Source: Pelobates cultripes
Lineage: Eukaryota; Chordata; Amphibia; Anura; Pelobatidae
Length of the DNA stretch: 64,000 nucleotides
Assembly: GCA_933207985.1 (NCBI GenBank)
Contig: OW240924.1
Span: 70,736,742-70,800,741 of the forward strand
Direction of reading: 5' to 3'
Every line of letters starts with the position of its first letter. The stretch's first letter is position 1. This document shows, in pieces, positions 51,901-63,600 of the stretch. The notes beneath the pieces are model-generated. The model did no database searches and was not told where the DNA came from. It was given only the letters and a program-made list of their open reading frames with translations. The position numbers were made by a program, and so were the translations under genes.

Positions 51901-53341
51901 CTCGGTGTGTCTAAGGTGTTTAAAAAAAAACAAAAAAAAAAAAAAACACCTTAGAGTCTAAGGTGTTTATTTCCCTTTTTCTAAACACCTGAGACACACC
52001 CAGGTAATCCCCAAATCCTGGACTGGTAGGGGGTCCTGAGGACTGGGTTGTGAACCCCTGCTCTAAAGCCTCTAGTGGCTGTCTCATTGACAGCCGCTAG
52101 AGGCGTTTGCGTGCTTCTCACTGTGAAAATCACAGTGAGAAGACGCAAGCGTCCATAGGAAAGCATTATGAATTATTATCTACTATTATTATCTATTATG
52201 AATTTCCCATGAGACTGGCTGAATGTGCGCGCAGCTCCTGCCGCGCATGTGCATTCAGCCGAAGAGGAGGAGAAGAGGCGGAGAGCTCCCCACCCAGTGC
52301 TGGAGAAAGGTAAGATTTTAACCCCTTCCTCTCCCCAGAGCCCGGCGGGAGGGGGTCCCTGAGGGTGGGGGCACCCTCAGGCACTATAGTGCCAGGAAAA
52401 CAAGTAGGTTTTCCTGGCACTATAGTGGTCCTTTAAGCAGACATATTATTTACAAGTTTCTGGAATTATTCTAAAGTTTGTAATTACTATAATTATTATT
52501 CTAGAAAACAAATCTGCTGCTGTGTTTGTTACAGCAGTAATACTATAAGTTGTTATTCTCATTTCTAAACGTTCTCATCCTCATAAATGTTTTTAAACCA
52601 GCTTCACTGTCACAAAGACATGAAGCTATATTGCAGAGTCAAAAGTAAACAGACACGACAAGAGGTGGCCAACTGCTAGGAGCAGCTGTCATTCTCTGTG
52701 AAACTTGGATTAATTAGCTGAAAGTAAGCTTCTGTTTCCACACACTCCCTGCTGCCAATTCTTTAACACCCTTCAGATATTGGTTTGATGTATATTTTAT
52801 TTCCCATCGCCTTCCTGCTCACCAGATCCCATTTCTGGAAAACATTCTAAAGTGCGGCCCATAAGGGTTTAATTCATATTCTGTAATTCAACGTGCCTTT
52901 TGGACAAATCTAGTTTCATTAAACATAAATTTCAGCATTTTAAGCATTTACCATTTCCGAAAAAGTACTTGATACCGAAAAATGCATCCAGAGATGACTC
53001 AATTTATCCTCTCGCCCATCTTTGTTGGTTATAATGCTAAAGCCAATAGAGATACACATTTCTCTTCCAAAAGCCACTACTCGTTTAATACCTGGAAGCG
53101 TGTTGAAATTGACAACTCACCCCCCTCTTTTCAAACAGTAAAAAAACGTTTCAATGGGTCCCAACATTCCTACAGTCAGAATAGAGGAGGAGTAAATGGG
53201 CTCTACCATTTCACTTTTAGAATTATATTAGAATTACATTAGCAATCCCGTGATAAACATATGTGTAACATCAGAGGGCGAACCTGGAACGGGATCCTAA
53301 ATTCAGGGCTGTCCTACCTAAAACAAGATTTACATTTATTT

Positions 53342-53427
<86 letters not shown>

Positions 53428-56400
53428 ATTGAGCATATGGCATTTTATAATAAAACATGTGAAAGTACTGCATTAAGTCCAGATTTAAATAAATACTCTT
53501 TGAATTGATTAACCACAAACACGTACATATATCTCCAAATGGACATATTCAGGATCAATCTGGCATTCGATAAATGTGACATTTTTAAACTGTTGCTATA
53601 TCGGAAAACAGAGGTACCATTCATCAGTAAAAGTAGTGATCTGTGGTCTTCCATTGTTATATAAGCCAAGTAACCGGATATTAAAGAATGACAAAGAGGA
53701 TGAGAGATTCAATGAACTGATCAAGAGACAGAAGTACTATTCACAAGTAAAGAAAACCGTGATTTGAAAAGAAAAAAAACAAAAACACATGCTAGGTTAC
53801 AGTAGCTTTTAGTCTCTCTCCAAATTCTTCCCTTATATTCAATTAAGAATAAATTGTGATTATTTTGTAATCCAAAAGCTTTTTTGTCCACAGCCTATAT
53901 TTAACTCTATGCATTGAAAATTTAAATCATACCTGCCAAACCTGTGTGTATAATGTACGATTATAAAAATACTAAAGAAAAAATTAAATATTTACATTTA
54001 TCTCAATATACCTATATGTCAACAGAAATTTTACAATATGATTGATTTATGAGAATTTGCATTCCCAAAAATACCAGCAAGTTCCATTGAAAATATTACG
54101 GAGCAGTGTTTATTTTCGGTGTCACACCTACAGCAGCACTTTATCAAATTTTCCAAAACACATCAAAAGTATTGCAGTACATTGGATACCATATAATCTC
54201 GAATATTTCTGCAAGGAATGAATGACTAGCAGTTAACGTAAGCTTTGGGTTCATAAAAGAAAATGAGTGAAGAGTTGAACTGGCTTTACTAAAAGTTAAA
54301 ATACATTAGGATGGACATAAAGGGAAATAAATAGAAAGGATGCAGCTAAAGAATATGTTGGCTAGAGACACGATTAAGGGAATGAGGCAAAAACAAGTGG
54401 AGAACAAGGAGGGACTAGAATATAGGAAGGTTTGGGGATAAGTAGACAGAGAGCCCTGGTACAACGGAAAGGGTGGTAAAAGGAAACTGCTATAAAGGGA
54501 GGAGGGGACTTAATAAAAGTTAGGTAAGAGAAGGGAGATAGCATTAAAAAGTGAGTGTAAGTGGGGCATCCAGCTAAGAGACATGGGTGGATTGCAAAGA
54601 TATGAAAAGAAACGAACCATAATTAACAGTAGTATACGGGAAGAAGCATATAGAGCAAATATAGATAAAGAGAGACAATAAGTATTATCCTGCCGAGGGC
54701 TTTAATGTTAAAATAACACTCCAAACACGCTCAGCTTGTTGAAGTGCTTGATCTGTACAGAGTGTCCTATTTGTTTCATTTCATAAAAGTGCAATTAAAT
54801 GCGAAGACACACACTTCCGCAAACACACTTGTCTTTGACAAACTACTCAATACATGGTAATACAGTTTATTTAGAGTCGCGAGGAATAAGCCAAACAAGC
54901 AGCGTCTAGGATAACAGTAATAAACTGCACCAAAATAGACGACTTATCACTGGTCCTTCGAGTGGACAGGTTTAAGGTACAATAGAGAGGAAATGTAGTC
55001 AAACACAAGCCTAGGTCTGGATAACAGAAAGACAGCAAAAGCGAGAACTAGCCAGAATCAGGTAAACGTTATATCAATAGGTAAAAAACTAATGCCAGAA
55101 ACGGGTTACAGAGAAACTTAGAGGCAGGAACTAAGCCAAGGTCAATACCAGATATGTAACAATGAAACAAGGAATGCACTAAAGGGTACTGAGAACAAAC
55201 ACCATGCTAGGGCACAGTAAATGGGGCCAGAGGAGTTTAAATACGGTTATGTGTGCTTTGATTGGTCCACGTCATGCCTGTGACCCCAGAACTTGTGTGA
55301 ACAGGGACGCCAGACTGACGTGGACCAACCTGAGCCAGGAAACAATGTTATGTCCCCTGTGTGTCTTTAAGAACACGCTCCGTAAGCAAAAACATTCTCA
55401 GTGCTGGGATTCGAGCCACACAAACGGTTATTTCATTTGGCACGAAGCCCATGCAGAGGTTCCTGATCAGTTCTAGGACTGGGTAAGTATCGTTACAAGA
55501 AGTCTGTGATTGGACAGCCATGCACACACGGCTGGCATGAGAAGAAGCCTCTGATTGTCTATTTCCTGGCACAGACTAGAAAATCTATAACAAGGAAAAA
55601 GGGGAGGTCTTCCAGTAGCTGCAGATACTAGATCTGCAGCTACTGCATGCCACAATTTTATATACCCACAAAGAAACCATGTAAAAAAAAAAAAAAACGT
55701 TTTCTTTGTTGGTATATCTACCAAATGTTTGTTTATTTTTTGATGAAGTGTTATTTTAATTCCAGCTCTGATGCTACATAGATTGTCTAACTTTATCTGC
55801 CTGTTTATCACCCGTTTAATATTATTCATGGAGTTCAGCATTCACCTGATCAGAAAAGCTGTACTGGGATTTATTCCTTTAGTAAAAATAACCACAAACA
55901 CAAAGTTATGTCTGAACTCCGGAAATGTCTAATAATATTGGCACATCATTGCCATGCCAACCCCACGGTCATACTGGCATATCACAGTACCTTGTAATAG
56001 AAAAGGCAAATAATTAATCACGCAGAACAAACAGATATAAGCACCCGTGCTAACATACCTTCCGACATTTCATACGTTGGAGCATTTAGGATGTGTGACT
56101 AAGGTGTGTAATAACAGAGAATTAATTGTTCAATAACATAACCAATCTTTACTTTTGTATCATTAATTCATCCCAGTAACATTGTATCCGAATATATATA
56201 TCTTAAACCCATACAATTTTGAAAATCCTACTGCATTTAGGCTTAGTGCTCTAGTATTCTTATTAGCATGTACACAATGCCAGAACATTCTGCAGCACCT
56301 TACAATTGCATGGAGGGATATAAAAACTGCAAATAAATTACAAGTTTAACGGGATCAGAAATAGGAGGTAATGATAGGAAATGACCAACTCCAGAGAGCT

Positions 56401-59400
56401 TTCAACCTAGAGGAAATGTGAATAAGACATATATGGAAATGGAAACAAGAGGAATAACAACATGTCAAAGGGGAGCAGAGATTATAACATCCGTGCAAAA
56501 GATGTAGAGTGAAAACGTGAGTGAGAGTGAAAGTCACAGAAGAGCCAGTAGTGTGGAGTGAGTCAGAGGACACTGGTGTTAAAGGGACGCTATAGTCACC
56601 AAAACAACTTTAGCTTAATGAAGCAGTTTTGGTGTATTGAACATGCCCCTGCACTTTCACTGCTCAATTCTCTGCCATTTAGGAGTTAAATCACTTTGTT
56701 TATGCAGCCCTAGGCATACCTCTCTGCATGTGACTTACACAGCCTTCCTAGACACTTCCTGTAAAGAGTCATTTAATGTTTACACTTCATGCCATTTAAG
56801 TAGTCTGGGTGCACTGTCCCTGTTCCCTTTCGTTTTTGAGTATAAGACTGTCTATAGTGGCCGGCTACCAGACTACTGCAGTTTTACAGAGTTGTTCTCA
56901 TGAAACAACACTGGACATACAGGGTCAAGCAAAATCCCATAGAAAAGCATTGAGCCAATACTTTACGATGGGGAAAGCCTAAAGCATGTGCTCGACGTGC
57001 ATGCGTATTAGAAGTGCCCCCCAACAGAAAGTTTTTCTATTTTTTTTTATTTTCAGGGGGCAGAGGGATCTTTTTATTCCCAACATTAAACTATTCCTTT
57101 AAACTTTTTGAAGAAATATGTTTAGAGGGTGTACATAAAGCACATTATGATGAGTAGAGTTGTAGACCGTTTATAGGCAGGTATCAGGATTTTTATTTGG
57201 AAAATCAGTGTAAAGACTAGGAAGCGGCTTTGATGTATGACGAGTGGTGGGTAAGAAAGAGAATGAAGATTGATAAGGATTAAGATGCAAATTATAAGAT
57301 CATGAACAAATGCCATGGCCGCATCATTAAGCAGAAAGAGGTAATACTTTTAGGGTGTAGAATATAGAATTTAGAGACAGACTGGATGGGGGTGGGTAAA
57401 AAAAGGAATGGTCAGAGTAAAAAAAAAACAGGCAGGAAAAGAGACAATGGAGGATTGATCTTGAAGGAGGACTATATAAGAAGTCCAGTTTTGAAAAGAC
57501 TGGGTGTCAGAAAATATTGGTTGTATAAGAAGACTGACAAGAGATAGACACATTCCAGGAGGCTGAAGAGAGATCATGGGATGAGATTTATATTAGGGTA
57601 TCAGTATGCATGTGTTACGGAGTTACAAAAAGACACAAGGTTGCCAAGAGTGAGTGTAATGAGAAGATGGCTTAAACGGAGCGCTGGCGGGGGTTCCAAC
57701 TGTAACAGGTAGTGGAGAGGATGCCGAGACAGAAAAGTAGACTATGAACGAGTGCTGAAAGGGGCAGTGAAAACAGGAAAAAAACCTCTCTCATGAAGTC
57801 TAAGGTGTGACTGTTTTAAGAAGAAACATATAACAAAAAGCAGCAGTGAGGTTGAGAAGAATTAATAGAGCATAACGACCTTTGGATTTAGCCGTGATTA
57901 AATTGCCTTGTCACTTTGGTTATGGACATTACAGCAGAATCCACAGAGCAGAGACCATTGGTTGAAAAGGGATGTATATGAGAAAACAAATTTGAGACAA
58001 AAGGGAATCGTGATACGGCTTGGTAGAGGGAAACATTGGGTCAAGAGCTGACTTTTTTTGGATGACAATGACAATTATATATGTTTGAGGAAATGGGGAC
58101 AGCATCAGAAGAGAAATATAGATTAAATATATGAGTGGAGGTTACAAGGGGGAAAAAAACATTAGAGTTCAAAGGAAAGTAATCAAGGGGATACCTGGTG
58201 GGTGAGATGATAGAAGTGCAAAATCCTATACTGGCTGTGGAGAAGGAATTTAAAGGGACACTATAGTCATCAAAACAACTTTAGCTTAATGAAGCAGTTT
58301 TAAAGTATAAATCATGTCCCTGAAGTTTTATTACTCAATTCTCTGCCACTTAGGAGTTAAATCACTTTTGTTTCTGTTAATGCAGCCCCAGCCACACCTC
58401 CCCTGGCTGTGACTGACACAGCCTGCATGAAAAAAAACAGAGGTTTTATTTTCAATCAGACTTATTTTAAGTTTTTATCTCCTGCTCTGTAAATTGACCT
58501 TTAAACACACACGAGGCTCCTGGCAAGGTGTAGCAAGCTATTAGAAGTATGGGAGGTAAGGATTTCTAAATTAAACAGAATTTGCAATGGGACATTTCAA
58601 TGAGCTGAAGTGGTCTGGGTGCCTACAGTGTCCCTAAAAAGAGGGTAGTGAATATGGGGTATGTAAGCCATCATTAAAGGTGGTGTTTTATTTCACACAC
58701 CACTTTCATATCAGTATTTGGTTTATCACATGACAGGAAATTAGAGTAGCTTTCTGGCAACATGACAGGAAGTCAGTGCATCGCCATAGTTACACATGTA
58801 AGCAGGAAGTAAATATTAGGATATTTGGAATCCCAACTGAGAATGTTAATATTTGATTAAATATTGAACCATACACCTTGCATATTTGTAAACACATTAT
58901 AAGTATATAAATTAATTTGTATAATACAGTGTTTAATCTCCACAAACTAATTTTGCTAAATAAAAAAATTTCTATCTTCCATTATCAATTATTTACTAGT
59001 ATCAAAATGTTGTTTTTTTTCAGTTATTTTATTTGCTTGTTCAATGTATAGCAATGCAGTGTATTATTAAATACCACTATCATTTTTAATATCAAATAAT
59101 TGAACCAAAACAGACCATGCTGGGTTTAGAGCTTAATTGGCCCGGTACTGAAAATCATTTTAAAGGAAAACTATAGTGCCAGGAAAACAAACTCGTTTTC
59201 TTGACACCATAGCTTCCCCCTCTTGCGGCACTGAAGGGGTCCCTCGGTGCTGGCTCAGCTCCGCTCCTCCTCTGCTGATGTCCGCCGGCAGGGGGGGACC
59301 TGATGCGCAGGCCCTGCAATGGCTTTAAATAATGCTTTCCTATAGGAAAAAAAATCTGACGGTGGAGGTCCTCATGCAGAGCGTGAGAACGTCCAGAATC

Positions 59401-60627
59401 AGATAACGGACCAAAAGTCAGATTCAATTCCAGAAGTCCCTGTAGTGGCTGTAGACAGCCACTAGAAGAGGACTTAACCCTCAGAGGTAATTATTGCAGT
59501 TTATAAAAACTGCAATATTTACCACTACAGGGTTAAGGGTGATGGGAGTTTGCACCCAGACCACTTCAATGAGCGGAACTGTCCCTTTAACTAGAATGTC
59601 CTAAAACAACTATACTTCCACAGGTGTTCCGCAACTGATAAAGTAGTTTCGATTTGGTACCTGTGTCTTGCCTGCCTAGGTTATTTATTTGTTATCCTGT
59701 TTTTCAGTACTCCAGAAAAATCTCTTACCTTGCAGATTTTGTCCCCATGAAATCAATAGGAGAATGCATGATGCTGCCGAATATGCTAGTGATGCACCGT
59801 GCATAGGTGGAGGAATGTCAGTCATTTATAGGAGGAGTGTCTGAGATATATTTATATACTTGGAATCAATATACTTGGAATCCCAACAGAGAATGTTAAG
59901 CAAGGTTTCAAAAAATATTTTTATCTCATTCTCTTTTGCTATGTTTTACAATGTATCTTTCTGTTAATTTTTTGTATGTTTTTTGTAGTAACTGTAAGAG
60001 AACAAGTAAAACTGATACAAGTGGTCATATGTGGTTATATATGTACTGTTACCACTTGTATCAGTTTTACTTGTTCTCCTTTTGTACATATTGGGGTTAA
60101 GCCCCTAGAGACCCCTGGAGTCTCTAATTGATACCTAATACAGCAGGTCACAACTGGGCACTTTGCTTTCGCTATAGCAGCTCATTTGCGTCCTACTGTT
60201 TTCTGCTTTTAGTTCTTGAATAGTAACTGTATTCGGCTTAAAATGGGAAAAGTAGTTGCTCCAAATAAAACAAAAAATAAAAATAAATGTCTATTTTTAA
60301 GAGCAGGAGGGACAGCCCATGTGGCATTTTTCAAAATGATGTATGCACCCTCTGTATCACGCCCTCCACATCTTAAACCTGTCTCTACCTGAACTCATCT
60401 TACAAACAAAATTTCAACAATAAACTTTGAAATCTTAATTTGTCTATTTCCTTTTATTCTTACTAGTACGCAGAAATGGACTTCTGGTATTCAGTCTGGC
60501 ACAGAGTATGAGGAGGAAGAGGATGTGTTACATGTTGGGTTGTGAGAGAGGTAGAAACAGCATGGAAATTTGCATAGTACAACTTTAAGTTAACTATTTG
60601 ATGACCAATTTGCTCCCCTGCATTCTC

Positions 60628-60663
<36 letters not shown>

Positions 60664-63600
60664 CTGCAAATGCCCTTAGAGGAAGAAAAAAAAAAAAAGC
60701 AAAACAATTAAAAATATTGCCACATGCACCGTCACATTGTTAAAGGAACGCTCATCTCAGTGAAGAGGTCTAGGTTATTCCCCCCCCCCCCTTACCATAA
60801 AGTTGAAAACATTGCCGTTCAGCAGGAATGGCAACGTTTCTATTGCAGGATTAAGCAGTCTCTAGCGCAGGCGTAGGCAACCTTTGGCACTCCAGATGTT
60901 TTTTTGACTACACCTCCCATGATGCTCTGCCAGAATGAGTGTAAGAGCACTATGGGGATGTAGTCCACAACATCTGGAGTGCCGAAGGTTGCCTATCCCT
61001 GGTCAGTCTAGTGGATGTCATATTGATAGGCACTGACAGTAAAATAAAGTAAAACTCTGCTATTTTGGTCAGGTGGTCTCTAGAGATCATCCGATTGGTG
61101 CAGCACGGCGATATTGATGATCTCAGCCACAGAGATGATGCTTGAGCAGGGAGATCAGTGCGATGAAGGGGGAAAAAAGGTAAGTAAACTCACTCTTTTT
61201 TAACCATGACAAGGCTGGCCCAGTAACCTTAACAGTGACTAGGGTACTAGAGTGTTAAAAATACACAGCTGTATTCTTTTTCAAATTATTTTTTTTTATT
61301 TAAGATTTTTCAAAAAATTTTAAACAGAAAAAAAACAAACCAAAACACAACAACTAAATTGGTGAGCAAAATAGGAAGGGGGAACGAGGGGGTAACAAAC
61401 CTAAAAGGAAAGGGGCTTCCTTTCATAAAATACTAATTTTAATTATCGTATTATGTACATAAGGATAGTGTTCCTTTAATGCATTTTATCGTAAAAGTTG
61501 GTGGCTAAAGGGAGATTCACAATTACTTAATTACTATAATTTCTTTTTTTTTTTTTTTTAAGGTAAGGTTTCTATCAATAGTTGGGGAGAATTTGATGTT
61601 ATGTTGATGACAAGTGATAATTGCCAGGTGCACATCCCCATTCAAACAGAATACACAATGTGTGCCATCCTTAACCCCTTAAGGACCAATCTTCTGGAAT
61701 AAAAGGGAATCATTTTAAGGGGTTAAAGGGACACTATAGTCACCAGAACAACTACAGCTTAATGTAGAAGGTTCTGGTGCGTATAATAGCTCCCTTAAGG
61801 CTTTTTTCATGTAAACAGTCTTTTCAGAGAAAAGACAGTGTTTACATTGACCCTAGGGACACCTCCAAATGGCCACTCTTCAGATGGCCACCGGAGGGGC
61901 TTCCTGGGTCAGTGCTGACCAAAAAAAAGCCGCCCTGACATTCAGCGTCCTCACGCACTGCATGGAGACGCCGAATTTTCCTCATAGAGATGTATTGGTT
62001 CAATGCATCTCTATGAGGAGGTCCTGATTGGCCAAAACGGCATTTGGACCTGCCATCTATGGGAAAGCATTTGATTGGCTAAAAAGCGGCGATTTTGATG
62101 ATGCCACAAAGGGGGCGGAGCCTGGGCCTGCAGACCCGCGCGGTGCTGGAAATAAGGTGAGCTTTAAACTTTTATAGGGGGGCTAAGGGGGATAAGCCAC
62201 CTAAATGGGTTTAGCCCTATAGGGTCAGGAATACATGTTTGTGTTCCTGACCCTATAGTGATCCTTTAAAGCTGTATCATATGATGGAAAGATCAGTTTA
62301 CATGGTGCAATCAGTAACTGACTATGGTGGAATATTGCAAATTTTGGGCTAAATTAGAAAAATATTCAACTCCGCTGCGATTCCATTTATATTATTGTGC
62401 CACAAAATTAGCAAATTTCAATATGTGTGAGTTATGAGAAATTCTATGTGAATGTCAAACATTAGGCCAAAAAAAAATCCTTCAAATCTGCTAATATTTC
62501 AGTTCATTTATATTGGCCTTAACGTTGAAAATTGCATTGAAGTCCTGCCTTGAAATTCAAACTTTAACAGAATTACCCTGTTAGTGATGCCGATGAAGTC
62601 CAAAATGTATTGTATTTAGTTTCATGCATTTTGTAAATCTGTAAAAACGTAACATTATCCACTGTGTTCAAACGGATACGGTTTACTTATACATAAAAAA
62701 AAATATAAAAAAATACATACATAGAACAATACTACAATGTTTAGAGTTTGCAGTCCTCAGAATTCACAGTCAGCGGTGGATCAGAACTATAGTCTGACAA
62801 TTTAGACAATCATAGTGTAAGGGGCATTAATGGTATTTAATTATCCCATGCAAAGCTCTTAAGCACCAGGTCCCTGTCCAAAAAGTCCAACAAACCAGTC
62901 TCTGGGGACAATGTATTCTAACTATATTAAAATAATCTGTAGATGGCAGTAATCAACACTATTCTAATTCTGTCTGCTTTATAGGTGATCAACCTTGAAG
63001 AAACTCAGGAAAACATGTATAATGTACAATACACTGAGAGGTTGCCAAACAACACACACACAGGAAAGAGATTCCCTTTTCCTTATTTTATAGAACGCTG
63101 CTCCCATCAACCTCAGCCAATAGCAGCTGCAGTCTGTAATGCATGCAGCTTTTCTGGATGTCCTGCATATTCAGGAGCTGACTACACGTTAGATGAGAAT
63201 GTCCCAGGAGATAGAAAAAAACCACAACATGCAATCTAAACATATATTTTCAATAAAGTATCCATGTCCCTATAGTTTAACCTGTACATTGCATTTCTGT
63301 CCTGAACTTTAGAAAACAAACATAAAAATGTTCTACTTCTGATCCACTATACCTCGTATTACACAGTAATCATTTCATATTCAGCATTACAAGCAATGGT
63401 CATGGTTACAAAGCATTAGCAGGATTCTATGTCCAAAATCACAGCTTATATCATATCACTGGTCTGTTTGTATTGAATGGTCTTTTTCCCACATTGTACA
63501 GCGCTGCGGAACATGTTGGAGCTTTATAAATGCCAGTAATAAATAAATAAATAAATTAATAAATAAACAAATAAATGCGTAATAAATAAATTAATTAATG

